Positions 46,739 to 55,828 of a stretch of 64,000 nt of DNA are shown one piece after another. The stretch is from assembly GCF_001552735.1 (NCBI RefSeq), contig NZ_BCRT01000016.1, positions 62,001 to 126,000 on the forward strand, read 5' to 3'. Every line of letters starts with the position of its first letter. Positions within the stretch are counted from its first letter, which is position 1. The stretch is from Sanguibacter suarezii NBRC 16159 (GTDB taxonomy: Bacteria; Actinomycetota; Actinomycetes; Actinomycetales; Cellulomonadaceae). The position numbers were made by a program, and so were the translations under genes. The notes under the pieces are model-generated. The model was not told where the DNA came from. It worked only from the letters and a program-made list of their open reading frames with translations, and searched no databases.

Positions 46739-48229
46739 TCAGTCTTCCTCGCTGGTTGCTGTGCTGAGCACGATCGGGACGTCACGCTCATCATTGCCGG
46801 AGCGCACCCGGAGTACAACAGTGTCCCCCGGCGCCTTGGCGCGGATGGCCACGATGAGCTGGTCCGACTGGGTCACCGGCCGGCCGTCCACCTCGAGGAT
46901 CACGTCGCCGGACACGATGCCGGCGGCGTCTGCCGGTCCGCCCGGGGTGACTGCGTCCTGGCCGTTCTGGGGCGCGGTGACCACCTGCACCCCTTCGCCG
47001 TCGTAGCTCGAGTCGAGCAGCACCCCGATGATCGGGTAGGTCGCGCTGCCGGTCTCGATGATCTCGTCAGCCGTGCGACGGGCCTGGTTGGACCCGATCG
47101 CGAAGCCCAGGCCGATGTTGCCTGCGGCCGTCATGGTGCCGGGCGGCTGCGCGATCGCGGAGTTGATGCCGATGACCTGCCCCGCGCCGTTGACCAGCGG
47201 TCCGCCGGAGTTGCCGGGGTTGATCGCCGCATCCGTCTGGAGGGCGTTGATGAAAGCGGTGTCAGAGCTGTCGCCGGCGGAGACCGGGCGGTTGAGCGCG
47301 CTGATGATCCCGCTGGTCACCGTCCCGTCGAGGCCGAGCGGAGCGCCGATCGCGATGACCGGGTCACCCACCACCACCGTGTCGGAGTCACCGAGGACGA
47401 GCGGCGTCAGGCCGTCCCGGTCCACCCGGATCACCGCGATGTCGTAGTCGGAGGTGCGCCCGATGAGCGTGGCGTCCTCCTCCGACCCGTCGACGAAGGT
47501 CACCCGGATGGTCCCTGAGGGGACGGCACCGGCGATGACGTGGTTGTTGGTGAGGATGTACCCGTCCTCACGGATGATGAAGCCGGACCCGGTGCCCTGC
47601 CCGTCCGCCCCGGCGACGTGGATCGAGACGACGGAGGGTGCCACGGTCGCGGCGATGTCTGCGATGGAGCCGTCCGGGCGGGTGATGTCCGCGTTGGGGG
47701 TGATGGCCGGCAACGGCTGTCCCGGGCTCGGGTCGAGCATCTCCCACGCCCGCTGCCCGGCCACGCCCCCGACGGCGCCCATGACGAGGGCGGCGATCAG
47801 CAGGACGACGACCGTCCCCGCGCCGACGCCCCGGCTGCGGGGGGCCTTCGCGCGCGGTTGCCCGGGCACCGGATCGACGTGACCGCTCTGGCCGAACCAC
47901 GTCTGGACCCCCGCCCACTGCTCAGCCGTGGGATCACCGGACCCGGGTGCGTCACCGGAGGACGGGTTGGAGCCTTCAGAGCTCGCGGAGCCCGAGGCGC
48001 TGTCCGGGCTTGTCGCGCTCGTCGCGCCGACCGGCGCGTAGCGCGCGTGGTCCGGGTGCGGCTCGTAGGGGGAAGGGCTCGACGCCGCAGCAGACGACGG
48101 CGCAGGAGACGACGGCGCAGCATAGGACGGCACCGCGTACGACGGCGCAGGGTGTCCTGGAGGCAGCGGGACGGGTGGCAGCCGGACGGGCTCAGCGGCC
48201 CCCCGTGCGGTGGGGTCGGGCTCGGTCAC
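46739..48229 (-). CDS. htrA: Membrane-anchored HtrA-type serine protease with PDZ domain
   Basis: A 496-residue envelope protease. A cytoplasmic N-terminal region of about 135 residues is Pro/Ala/Ser-rich with near-repeats (PSYAVPSYAAPSSPAPSS), followed by one membrane helix at about 140-165 (GAGTVVVLLIAALVMGAVGGVAG). The trypsin-like domain has His in LTNNHVIAG, Asp in SDYDIAVIRVD and Ser in NPGNSGGPLVN. A C-terminal PDZ domain covers about 395-490 (PADAAGIVSGDVILEVDGRPV). It degrades misfolded exported proteins. The start at 48229 overlaps rseA by 4 bp. Confidence 0.93.
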   Translation of the reverse strand: MTEPDPTARGAAEPVRLPPVPLPPGHPAPSYAVPSYAAPSSPAPSSAAASSPSPYEPHPDHARYAPVGATSATSPDSASGSASSEGSNPSSGDAPGSGDPTAEQWAGVQTWFGQSGHVDPVPGQPRAKAPRSRGVGAGTVVVLLIAALVMGAVGGVAGQRAWEMLDPSPGQPLPAITPNADITRPDGSIADIAATVAPSVVSIHVAGADGQGTGSGFIIREDGYILTNNHVIAGAVPSGTIRVTFVDGSEEDATLIGRTSDYDIAVIRVDRDGLTPLVLGDSDTVVVGDPVIAIGAPLGLDGTVTSGIISALNRPVSAGDSSDTAFINALQTDAAINPGNSGGPLVNGAGQVIGINSAIAQPPGTMTAAGNIGLGFAIGSNQARRTADEIIETGSATYPIIGVLLDSSYDGEGVQVVTAPQNGQDAVTPGGPADAAGIVSGDVILEVDGRPVTQSDQLIVAIRAKAPGDTVVLRVRSGNDERDVPIVLSTATSEED

Positions 48230-49230
48230 GAGAGCACTCCTGTCAGTGTTGACCAGCCGCGCTCCACGCGCGCCTGGAACCCCGTGTCGAACTCGTCGAC
48301 TGAGAACGTGGAGACAAGTTGTAGCACGTCATCCAGGGAAGACGCTGAGACAAGATCGATCACGGTGTCCGACGACTGCCACACCAGGTGCAGCGGGTCG
48401 GCCGAGATGACGTACACCGGTGCCCCACCCACCATGACAGTGGTCAGGTCGTCGAGCACGTCCGGAGAGAGCTGGCCCCGCTGCTCACGGATGACCACGT
48501 CCCCGATCGGGCTCTCCAGGTCCACCTCCAGGACCGTCCCGCTCGAGCCGGCGAACCGGAGCGAGCGGACCGTCAGCCCCTCGGGCAGCGCGTCCGGGTG
48601 CGGCCAGCCCTCGGCCTGCATCCAGTCCAGCACCTCGTGGTCGTAGCCGAGCGAGGCGGCCCCACCGTCCGAGGCAGCCGAGACGGCCACCGGGAAGGAG
48701 CCGGGGACCGGCTGGACGGCGCCGGCGAGCGCCGTCAGCGCAGCCGCCGGGTGGCGGACGGGCGCCACGACCGGACGGGCGCCGAGGGCGAACAGCCCGG
48801 AGGCCGCCACGCCCGTGATGACCAGGGCCGCCGCGACGCTGCGGTGACGGCGCCGCAGGGACACCAGCGTCGGGACCGTCGTCGGCAGGTCGCCGCACAG
48901 GGCCTGCCAGCGCGGCGGCAACGGCTCCACGAAGCTGCTCTCGGTGAGCGGGACGGGCGAGGCAGGTGCCGCGCTCGCTCCGGGAGCGCCGCGGTCGGCA
49001 CCGGACGGCTCGACCTGCTGGGCGAGGGCGAGCAGCCGGTCGACGAACTCCGGAGCCGGTGCGACGTCGCCCAGCTCCCGGCACAGCACCTGCCTGGTGG
49101 CGCGCGCTGCGCGGACCTCACGCGCGCAGTCGGGGCAGCCTGCGAGATGGGAGAGCACCCGATCGGTGGCGGCAGCGTCCAGCTGGCCGTCGATGAACGA
49201 GCTCACCCGTGAGCCCAGGTGGGCGCTCAC
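48226..49230 (-). CDS. rseA: Anti-sigma factor RseA-like (zinc-finger type) with long extracytoplasmic region
   Basis: A 334-residue anti-sigma factor. The zf-HC2/ZAS domain is at the N-terminus: [31 protein letters not shown], with HxxxCxxC at about 28-35. A membrane helix lies at about 130-150 ([21 protein letters not shown]). The remaining roughly 180 residues are outside the cell and may sense envelope state. It is coupled to sigE (overlap at 49227-49230). It is longer than the mycobacterial RseA, which lacks such a large outer domain. Confidence 0.88.
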   Translation of the reverse strand: MSAHLGSRVSSFIDGQLDAAATDRVLSHLAGCPDCAREVRAARATRQVLCRELGDVAPAPEFVDRLLALAQQVEPSGADRGAPGASAAPASPVPLTESSFVEPLPPRWQALCGDLPTTVPTLVSLRRRHRSVAAALVITGVAASGLFALGARPVVAPVRHPAAALTALAGAVQPVPGSFPVAVSAASDGGAASLGYDHEVLDWMQAEGWPHPDALPEGLTVRSLRFAGSSGTVLEVDLESPIGDVVIREQRGQLSPDVLDDLTTVMVGGAPVYVISADPLHLVWQSSDTVIDLVSASSLDDVLQLVSTFSVDEFDTGFQARVERGWSTLTGVLS

Positions 49231-50009
49231 GCAGCCCCGCCGGAGGACCGGGCGGCGTGGACCACGCCCGGGTGCAGCGAGCGGGTCGAGGCGGTCGGCA
49301 CCGTCTCAGCAGCGGCGAGCTCGTCGAGCGGGTTGATCTTGGTGAGCTCCACTCCCCCACCCGGACGGGTGGGAGCGCGGTGGGCCAGCGCCACGCGCAG
49401 CTGCGCGCGGGCGCGGTGGATCCGCGACCGCACGGTCCCCAGCTTGATCGACAGGGTGACGGCGATCTCCTCGTAGGACAGCCCCTCGATGTCGCACAGC
49501 ACGACGGCGGCACGGTACTCGGGGGTCAGGGCGTCCAGGGCGTGCTGGATGTCGCGGTCGAGGTTGGCGTGGGCGTAGCCGCGCTCGGGGTCGCCCAGCT
49601 CACCGAGGGAGGGGTACTGCGCGGCGTCCTCGCCCATGGCATCCATCCGGATGCGCTGCTTGCGGCGCGCCTGGTCCAGGAAGAGGTTGGTGGTGATGCG
49701 GTGCAGCCAGCCCTCGAAGGTGCCCGGGGTGAAGCTGTGCAGCGAGCGGAAGACGCGCATGAAGACGTCCTGCGTGAGGTCCTCGGCGTCGTGCTGGTTG
49801 CCGGTCAGCCGGTAGGCCAAGCGGTACACGCGCACGGAGTGGTCCTCGACGATCGACTGCCAGCTTGGCGGTTCCCAGGGCGCGGGTGAGGGCGTCAGGT
49901 TGTGAGGCGCACGGTCAACGGCGGGATGGTGGGATTCGAGCACCTCACCAGTGTCCCAGCATCTGTGCCCGGTTGTCTCATTCCTGTCGGTTCCTCGGTG
50001 AACATTCAC
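49227..50009 (-). CDS. sigE: ECF RNA polymerase sigma factor SigE
   Basis: A 260-residue ECF sigma factor. Region 2 has [59 protein letters not shown], very close to mycobacterial SigE. Region 4 has [41 protein letters not shown]. The C-terminal 50 residues extend beyond region 4. The start is uncertain: GTG at 50009 is the longest, and GTG at 49943 would give 238 residues. It is divergent from the O-methyltransferase gene, as Rv1220c is from sigE in mycobacteria. It likely drives the envelope-stress genes downstream. Confidence 0.94.
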   Translation of the reverse strand: MNVHRGTDRNETTGHRCWDTGEVLESHHPAVDRAPHNLTPSPAPWEPPSWQSIVEDHSVRVYRLAYRLTGNQHDAEDLTQDVFMRVFRSLHSFTPGTFEGWLHRITTNLFLDQARRKQRIRMDAMGEDAAQYPSLGELGDPERGYAHANLDRDIQHALDALTPEYRAAVVLCDIEGLSYEEIAVTLSIKLGTVRSRIHRARAQLRVALAHRAPTRPGGGVELTKINPLDELAAAETVPTASTRSLHPGVVHAARSSGGAA

Positions 50010-50164
50010 GGACTCGGCACAGGCTCTCGGCCCGTCGCGCCCCTCCTGGAGGACTTCCCCGCACGTGGCTGCGCCTGCGGCCAGCGCCCCCGCAGGTCAG
50101 CAACCTGCCACACAGCGGTGGTGACCGGTACGATCACCTCAGACCTCGCCTGCGCCGACCACCC

Positions 50165-50818
50165 ATGGAGGGCACCATTTCCGCCGACAGAGCTCAGAGC
50201 TGGGCCTATGCCGAAGACTTCATCACCGAGGACGACGTCGTCCTCGGTGCCCGTGACCGTGCGGCGCAGCTCGGTTGCTACTCGATCCTGCCTGGCGCCG
50301 CCGCGGCCTTGACCGTGCTCACTGCCGCCGTCGGCGCCCGCGCGGTCGTCGAGGTCGGCACCGGCACGGGAGTGGCCAGCCTGGCCATGCTGCGCGGCAT
50401 GGACGACGACGGCGTGCTCACCACGATCGACGTCGAGGTCGAGCACCAGCGGGCGGCGAAGAAGGCCTTCGCCGAGGCCGGGATCCGCTCCTCACGGACC
50501 CGCACCATCTCCGGACGCGCCCTCGACGTGCTGCCCCGGCTCACGGACGCGGCCTACGACCTCGTCTTCGTCAGCGCCGCTGACACCAGCTGCGCCGCCT
50601 ACGTCGACCAGGCCCTGCGCCTGCTGCGTCCCGGCGGCCTGCTCGTGGTCGACAACGCGCTGCGCGGTGGGCACGTGGCCGACCCAGCGCGACGCGACCC
50701 GGGCACCACCGCCGTGCGCGACGTCGGGCGCTCTCTGCGCGAGGACGCCCGGGTGCTGCCCGCGCTGCTCCCGGTCGGGGACGGGCTGCTCGTGGCGGTC
50801 CGCCGCGACGCGGCCTGA
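50165..50818 (+). CDS. SAM-dependent O-methyltransferase (Rv1220c-like)
   Basis: A 217-residue class I methyltransferase of the catechol/caffeoyl-CoA O-methyltransferase type. The SAM site is ARAVVEVGTGTGVASLAMLRGMD (about 58-80), followed by LTTIDVEVEHQRAAKKAFAEAG and YDLVFVSAADTSCAAYVDQALRLLRPGGLLVVDNALRGG. The start at 50165 (ATG GAG GGC) follows AGACCTC-type sequence and fits family length. It meets pepA end to end. Its position next to sigE is conserved in mycobacteria; substrate unknown. Confidence 0.9.
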   Translation: MEGTISADRAQSWAYAEDFITEDDVVLGARDRAAQLGCYSILPGAAAALTVLTAAVGARAVVEVGTGTGVASLAMLRGMDDDGVLTTIDVEVEHQRAAKKAFAEAGIRSSRTRTISGRALDVLPRLTDAAYDLVFVSAADTSCAAYVDQALRLLRPGGLLVVDNALRGGHVADPARRDPGTTAVRDVGRSLREDARVLPALLPVGDGLLVAVRRDAA

Positions 50819-52414
50819 TCAGCCGAGCGTCTCCAGCAGCCGCAGCAGCAGCCGGGCTCCGTAGCCGGTGGCTCCCTTGGTGACCTCGTGCGAGGCCGAC
50901 GTGGCTCGCGCGGGCCCGGCGATGTCCAGGTGCGCCCACCGGCGTGCACCGGTGAACTCGCGCAGGAACAGTGCGGCGGTGATCGCTCCGCCCCCGGCGG
51001 GCTCGATCGGCACATGGCGCAGGTCAGCCACCTCAGAGCGCAGCGCGGGCAGGTAGTCCTCCACCAGCGGCAGCTGCCACACCTGCTCCCCGCTCGCCCG
51101 GGCCGCGGTCTCGATGCCACGCACGAGCTCGGCGTCGGCGCTGAACACGGCCGCGTGCGTGCGCCCCAGCCCTACGCTAGCCGCGCCGGTCAGCGTCGCG
51201 ACGTCCAGCAGCAGGTCGGGCTCGAGCTCGGCGTCGGCATAGGCCAGCGCGTCGGCGAGGACGATGCGTCCTTCGGCGTCGGTGTTGGCGATCTCGACCC
51301 GGGTCCCGCCGCGCAGGCGGAGCACGTCACCGGGACGGTAGGAGCTCGCACCGACGTGGTTCTCCGCGAGCGGCAGCACCGCGGTCACCCGGTGCGGGCT
51401 CCGCGCCTGGCTCGCGCCGAGCACCGTGGCCAGGGCCACGGCGGCGCCGGCCATGTCCGTCTTCATGGGGACCATCGCCTCGCGAGGCTTGATGGACAAC
51501 CCACCCGTGTCGTACGTGATGCCCTTGCCGACGACGACGACGTGGCTGCTCGCCTCGGCCGTCTCGGCGTCGAAGGGGGTGTAGGTCAGCGTCACCAGAC
51601 GCGGCGGGTTCGCCGAGCCGGCGCCCACCGCGAGGATCCCGCCGAAGCCGTCGCGGGCCAGGGCGGACTCGTCCCAGACGGTGATGTCCAGGCCCTCGGC
51701 CTCACCGAGCTCGACAGCGCGGTCGGTGAACCACTGGGGTGTCTTGACGTTCGAGGGCACCGTGGACAGGTCGCGGACCAGCCAGGTTGCCCAGGCGTGC
51801 CGGGCTGCTGCCTCCAGGACCCGGTCGGCCACGTTCCCGAGCAGCACGAGCTGCTCGGCGGGCCGTCGCTGAGAGGGCCGGGCGGACAGGCGCGGCGGGA
51901 CGTACGAGGCGAGGAGGTAGCCCTCGACGAAGGCGCGCGCGTCGTCGTCGCTCGCCTCCGACGCCAGAGGGGTCACGACTCGGGCGAGGCCCACGGTCGC
52001 GCGTGCCAGTGCAGCGCCGGCGCGGCGCAGGTCGTCCGCGGACTCGCGTCCCACCCCGACGAAGATGATGCGTTGCGCCAGACCGGCCCACGGCAGTGCC
52101 TGTGCGGCACGGGCATGGACCGTGGGCAGGTCGATCGTGTGCGTGGTGCCCGCGGCCCCGGTGAAGGTCGCCCGCTCGGCGAGCTCAGCCAGGTCGATGC
52201 CATAGCGCGCCGAGGCGTCGACGGTCCCGGCCCGGGGTTGGAGCTCGTCGTCCCCCTCGACCGGCGCGCCGATCGCGATCGCGATCGCGTCGACGTCGTC
52301 GGAGTCGAGGAAGGTACAGCTCGCCAGTGTCCCGGCAGCATTGACGACCTCAGGAACAGGCCGTCCGATGAAGCTCTGGGCAGTGGGTGATGCGGTACTG
52401 GTCCGAGGGGACAA
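50819..52414 (-). CDS. pepA: Leucyl aminopeptidase (M17 family)
   Basis: A 531-residue dizinc/dimanganese aminopeptidase. C-terminal domain motifs: VVVGKGITYDTGGLSIKPREAMVPMKTDM (Lys/Asp ligands), VGASSYRPGDVLRLRGGTRVEIANTDAEGRIVLADAL (NTDAEGR signature), WQLPLVEDYLPALRSEVADL and HLDIAGPARAT. It removes N-terminal residues from peptides. The start is a rare TTG at 52414, three bases past the DUF3117 stop, and no ATG or GTG occurs nearby in frame. This suggests coupling to that gene. Confidence 0.94.
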   Translation of the reverse strand: MSPRTSTASPTAQSFIGRPVPEVVNAAGTLASCTFLDSDDVDAIAIAIGAPVEGDDELQPRAGTVDASARYGIDLAELAERATFTGAAGTTHTIDLPTVHARAAQALPWAGLAQRIIFVGVGRESADDLRRAGAALARATVGLARVVTPLASEASDDDARAFVEGYLLASYVPPRLSARPSQRRPAEQLVLLGNVADRVLEAAARHAWATWLVRDLSTVPSNVKTPQWFTDRAVELGEAEGLDITVWDESALARDGFGGILAVGAGSANPPRLVTLTYTPFDAETAEASSHVVVVGKGITYDTGGLSIKPREAMVPMKTDMAGAAVALATVLGASQARSPHRVTAVLPLAENHVGASSYRPGDVLRLRGGTRVEIANTDAEGRIVLADALAYADAELEPDLLLDVATLTGAASVGLGRTHAAVFSADAELVRGIETAARASGEQVWQLPLVEDYLPALRSEVADLRHVPIEPAGGGAITAALFLREFTGARRWAHLDIAGPARATSASHEVTKGATGYGARLLLRLLETLG

Positions 52415-52417
52415 GGG

Positions 52418-52585
52418 TCAGCCGACTACGGCCTGCAGCGCCTCGCCCAGCTCGCTCGCCTCGACGGCGTTGAGCTCGACCACCAGGCGGCCACCGCCTT
52501 CGAGCGGGACGCGCATGACGATCCCGCGGCCTTCCTTCGTGACCTCAAGTGGACCATCACCCGTCCGGGGCTTCATCGCAGCCAT
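52418..52585 (-). CDS. DUF3117 family small protein
   Basis: A 55-residue protein. It begins MAAMKPRTGDGPLEVTKEGR and continues GIVMRVPLEGGGRLVVEL, with a terminal EALQAVVG. It matches the very conserved actinobacterial DUF3117 family, which includes Rv1211 in the mycobacterial folP2 neighbourhood. It is a compact, mostly beta protein with an unknown role. GGAGAG precedes the ATG at 52585. It lies between the FolP2-like gene and pepA, both on the same strand. Confidence 0.93.
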   Translation of the reverse strand: MAAMKPRTGDGPLEVTKEGRGIVMRVPLEGGGRLVVELNAVEASELGEALQAVVG

Positions 52586-52737
52586 TGGTGGCTCTCCATT
52601 TCCGTCGATACCGCCAGTAAGTCTTCAGCCCATATTCTAGTTCACCCCAGGTGTGACCTGCGCCCTCGCTCGCCGACGGCGCGTTCCTGGGACGAATCAG
52701 CCGTCTATCAGGGGCTGCGAGAACGGTACCGAGCGCC

Positions 52738-53703
52738 TCATTCCACGCCGCGCAGCACCCGCGCAGGCGCCAGATCTCCCCGGATCGCCGCTGTCATGTC
52801 CAGCACCCGGCGTGTCGCGCGGACGTCGTGGGCGCGGAAGACCGCCGCTCCTAGCCACGCCGCCACGGCCGTCGCGGCGAGCGTGCCTTCCAGCCGCTCC
52901 TCCGCCGGCAGGTCGAGGGTCTCCCCGACGAAGTCCTTGCGCGAGAGCGCCATGAGGACCGGGAAACCGAGCTCCACCAGCCTTCCCGTGCTGCGCACGA
53001 GGTGCAGGGAGTGCCAGGTGTTCTTGCCGAAGTCGTGGGTCGGGTCGACGAGGATCGACTCGGGAGCCACGCCGCAGTCCAGCGCGCGCTGGGCGGCTCG
53101 CCCGAGCGTCGCCACGACGTCCTGGACCACGCCGTCGCGCGGGTCGGTCCCGGCGGGGCTGCCCGGGGCGAGCGGGAAGCTCACCCGGAACGGGTCGGTG
53201 CGCGGCGCAGCGCCCCCGGTGTGGGAGCACACCACGCCGACGCCGAGCTCGCCGGCGACCTCGACCAGAGCGCGGTCGTGCCCGGCCCAGGTGTCGTTGA
53301 GCAGGTCGGCGCCCACCCCCGCCGCCTCCCGGGCGACCTCCGAGCGCCAGGTGTCGACGCTGATGAGCAGGCCCGGGAACTCCGCCCGCACCTTCGCCAC
53401 GAAGGGGATGATCCGGCGGATCTCCTCAGCCGTGGTGACCTCCGGCCCGGTACCGGCGCGCACTCCCCCGATGTCGACGATCTCCGCACCCTCGACCACC
53501 GCGCGCTCGACCGCCGCGAGGGCGGCGCCGTCGTCGGCCTGGCGCGCGCCGGCGAAGAAGGAGTCCGTCGTGCGGTTGACGATCGCCATGATCGCCGGGG
53601 ACTCCACGCCCACCGGACGACCGCGCAGGACGAGCGGCGGCGCGCGGTGCGGGACAGGGTCCGGCGGCGGAGCCGGGACAGACGGGCCGTGCGGCAGGCT
53701 CAC
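52738..53703 (-). CDS. folP2: Dihydropteroate synthase homologue, FolP2 type
   Basis: A 321-residue TIM-barrel protein of the DHPS family. The first pterin motif reads IMAIVNRTTDSFFAGAR where canonical FolP has MGxxNVTPDSFSDGG. The second is GAEIVDIGGVRAGTGPEVTTAEE instead of IDxGGESTRPG. The Asn, Asp and later SVDTWRSEVAREA, PTHDFGKNTWHSLHLV and LSRKDFVGE are conserved. In Mycobacterium tuberculosis the FolP2 relative (Rv1207) lacks clear DHPS activity, so folate synthesis should not be assumed. The GTG start at 53703 overlaps the LOG gene stop. A glucosyl-3-phosphoglycerate synthase gene, a usual neighbour in mycobacteria, is absent. Confidence 0.88.
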   Translation of the reverse strand: MSLPHGPSVPAPPPDPVPHRAPPLVLRGRPVGVESPAIMAIVNRTTDSFFAGARQADDGAALAAVERAVVEGAEIVDIGGVRAGTGPEVTTAEEIRRIIPFVAKVRAEFPGLLISVDTWRSEVAREAAGVGADLLNDTWAGHDRALVEVAGELGVGVVCSHTGGAAPRTDPFRVSFPLAPGSPAGTDPRDGVVQDVVATLGRAAQRALDCGVAPESILVDPTHDFGKNTWHSLHLVRSTGRLVELGFPVLMALSRKDFVGETLDLPAEERLEGTLAATAVAAWLGAAVFRAHDVRATRRVLDMTAAIRGDLAPARVLRGVE

Positions 53704-54506
53704 CCGACGGTGTCCGCGAGCGGCGTGTCCGCGAGCGGCTGGCCTTCGCTCGCGTGCTGACCGGCGTAGTGGGCGGTCACGATCTCGACGGCCTCGGCCG
53801 GGTCGTCCACGATCGTGAACAGGTCGAGGTCCTTGGCGTGGATCATCCCGCGCTCGACCACGGACGAGGCGAGCCAGTCCAGCAGGCCGGTCCAGTAGTC
53901 CGAGCCGATCAGGACGATCGGGAACTCGGTGACCTTGTGCGTCTGAACCAGGGTGAGCGCCTCGAAGAGCTCGTCGAAGGTGCCGAAGCCGCCAGGCAGC
54001 ACGACGAAGCCGGAGGCGTACTTGACGAACATCGTCTTGCGGGCAAAGAAGTAGCGGAAGTTGACCCCGAGGTCGACCCACTCGTTCATGCCCTGCTCGA
54101 AGGGCAGCTCGATGCCCAGTCCGATCGACAGCCCGCCAGCCTGGCGCGCTCCCTTGTTGGCGGCCTCCATGACACCCGGTCCGCCGCCGGTGATGACCGC
54201 GAACCCGTTCTCCACGAGCCCTCGACCCACCTTCTCCGCAGCCGCGTAGTCGGCGTGGTCACGCTGGGTGCGAGCAGAACCGAAGACACTCACGGCCGGA
54301 CCGACCTCGGCGAGAGCTCCGAAGCCCTCGACGAACTCGCTCTGGATGCGCATCACGCGCCACGGGTCGGAGTGCACCCACGCGGTGTCCGGCTGGTGGT
54401 CAAGGAGCCGCTGGTCGGTCGTCTCAGCAGGGATCTGCTTCCCTCGCAGCAGGACCGGTCCCTTGCGGTATCCCTTGCCGACCTGCGCCATTCCCTCATC
54501 ACTCAT
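53700..54506 (-). CDS. LOG family (TIGR00730) Rossmann-fold protein
   Basis: A 268-residue protein with the LOG signature FVVLPGGFGTFDELFEALTLVQ (PGGxGTxxE) and the early VSVFGSARTQRDHADYAAAE, GFAVITGGGPGVMEAANKGARQAGG. LOG proteins are phosphoribohydrolases that release free cytokinin-type bases from nucleotides, or are uncharacterised. They have no lysine decarboxylase activity despite old annotations. About 45 residues of N-terminal extension (KGYRKGPVLLRGKQIP) are typical for the actinobacterial form. It is the first gene of the folP2-DUF3117-pepA run. Confidence 0.92.
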   Translation of the reverse strand: MSDEGMAQVGKGYRKGPVLLRGKQIPAETTDQRLLDHQPDTAWVHSDPWRVMRIQSEFVEGFGALAEVGPAVSVFGSARTQRDHADYAAAEKVGRGLVENGFAVITGGGPGVMEAANKGARQAGGLSIGLGIELPFEQGMNEWVDLGVNFRYFFARKTMFVKYASGFVVLPGGFGTFDELFEALTLVQTHKVTEFPIVLIGSDYWTGLLDWLASSVVERGMIHAKDLDLFTIVDDPAEAVEIVTAHYAGQHASEGQPLADTPLADTVG

Positions 54507-54547
54507 CCCCCGAGCCTAACCCCGACCCACCACCGCCCACCCCTGCA

Positions 54548-54607
54548 CTGAGTGCGTGAAGATGCGCGTGTCGCCACGGCGTGTCGCGTACAGAATCACG
54601 CACTCAG
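54548..54607. terminator. Large inverted repeat downstream of dapE
   Basis: CTGAGTGCGTGA (54548-54559) and TCACGCACTCAG (54596-54607) are perfect 12-bp inverted copies around a 36-nt interval that holds two copies of GCGTGTCGC. It follows the dapE stop by 8 bp and precedes the LOG gene, so it is most likely a terminator. Its layout resembles the repeats at 43353-43448. Confidence 0.6.
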
Positions 54608-54614
54608 CGGAGGG

Positions 54615-55724
54615 TCAGGTGGTGAGCCAGGAGCGCAGGGCCTGGTAGCAGATCTCGATCTGGGCGGCGGGGCAGTGCTCGTCGTCCTTGTGGGCCAGCA
54701 GCGGGTCGCCGGGGCCGAAGTTCACCGCGGGGATGCCCAGCTCGGCGAAGCGCGCCACGTCCGTCCAGCCGTACTTGGGCGCCGGCACCCCGCCGGTCAG
54801 CGCCAGCACCGCCTCAGTGAACTGCGCGGCGAGCGGGGCGTCCAGGCCGGGGCGGGCACCCGGGGCGGCATCGTCGACCGTGACCTGGTAGCCCTCGAAG
54901 AGCTCGTGGACGTGGGCGAGCGCCTGCTCGAGGGACCGTGACGGCGCGAAGCGGAAGTTCACCGTGACCACGCACTCGTCCGGGATGACGTTCCCGGCGA
55001 CCCCGCCGCGGATGCCCACGGCGTTCATGCCCTCGCGGTAGACCAGCCCGTCCACCTCGATCGCGGCAGGCTCGTAGGCCGCCAGGCGGGCGAGCACCGG
55101 GGCCGCGCCGTGGATCGCGTTCGTCCCCATCCATGACCGTGCCGAGTGCGCGGCCTCCCCCGGCACGTGGACGTCGACCCGCAGGGTCCCGTTGCAGCCG
55201 CCCTCGATCCCCGCCGCGGTGGGCTCGCAGAGCACCGCGAAGTCGGCGTGCAGCAACTCAGGCGCCTCGCGGGCCAGGCGACCCAGCCCGTTGCGGTCCG
55301 AGGCCACCTCCTCGTTGTCGTAGAAGACCCACGTCACGTCGCGGCTCGGCGCGTCGAGCTCGGCGGCCAGGGCCAGCTGGACGGCCACGCCGGCCTTCAT
55401 GTCCACCGTGCCGCGCCCCCACAGCTCGCTGTGCACCCCTTCCCCGACCACCCGCACGGGCAGGTTGTCAGCGATCGGGACGGTGTCGATGTGACCGGCC
55501 ACGACCACCCGCTCGGCCCGCCCGAGCATGGTCCGCGCCACGACAGCGTCGCCGTTGCGCACCACCTCCAGGTGCCCGACGCCGCGCAGCGCGGCCTCGA
55601 TGAGATCGGCGAGCGGTCCCTCGTCCCCGCTCACCGACGGGACATCGCACAGCGCCCGGGTCAACGCCACCACCCCGGAGGTCAGGGACAGGGGCAGCGG
55701 GGCAGAGTCCTCGTTGGCAGGCAT
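54615..55724 (-). CDS. dapE: Succinyl-diaminopimelate desuccinylase
   Basis: A 369-residue M20 dinuclear hydrolase of the succinylase branch of lysine/DAP synthesis. The metal sites are [16 protein letters not shown] (His) and [17 protein letters not shown] (Asp), with the catalytic Glu pair in [17 protein letters not shown] and [29 protein letters not shown] supplies the lid His. The N-acyl-DAP product feeds lysine and peptidoglycan. It is divergent from dapD, with a shared 104-bp intergenic region. Confidence 0.95.
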   Translation of the reverse strand: MPANEDSAPLPLSLTSGVVALTRALCDVPSVSGDEGPLADLIEAALRGVGHLEVVRNGDAVVARTMLGRAERVVVAGHIDTVPIADNLPVRVVGEGVHSELWGRGTVDMKAGVAVQLALAAELDAPSRDVTWVFYDNEEVASDRNGLGRLAREAPELLHADFAVLCEPTAAGIEGGCNGTLRVDVHVPGEAAHSARSWMGTNAIHGAAPVLARLAAYEPAAIEVDGLVYREGMNAVGIRGGVAGNVIPDECVVTVNFRFAPSRSLEQALAHVHELFEGYQVTVDDAAPGARPGLDAPLAAQFTEAVLALTGGVPAPKYGWTDVARFAELGIPAVNFGPGDPLLAHKDDEHCPAAQIEICYQALRSWLTT

Positions 55725-55828
55725 CTGGCGACCCTATCGCGCGCCCCGCGCCTGTCACCACCGAGTTCGTCATGGTTTTGTCGATCTCCACAACCTGCTG
55801 AGCGCCCGCGGCGGCATAGGGTTGTCTT

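Noticed and set aside
49989-49994. GGAACC on the minus strand near the sigE start, as an autoregulatory SigE -35 element
   Set aside because: No GTT-type -10 element is found at 16-17 bp spacing, so it cannot be supported as a promoter.
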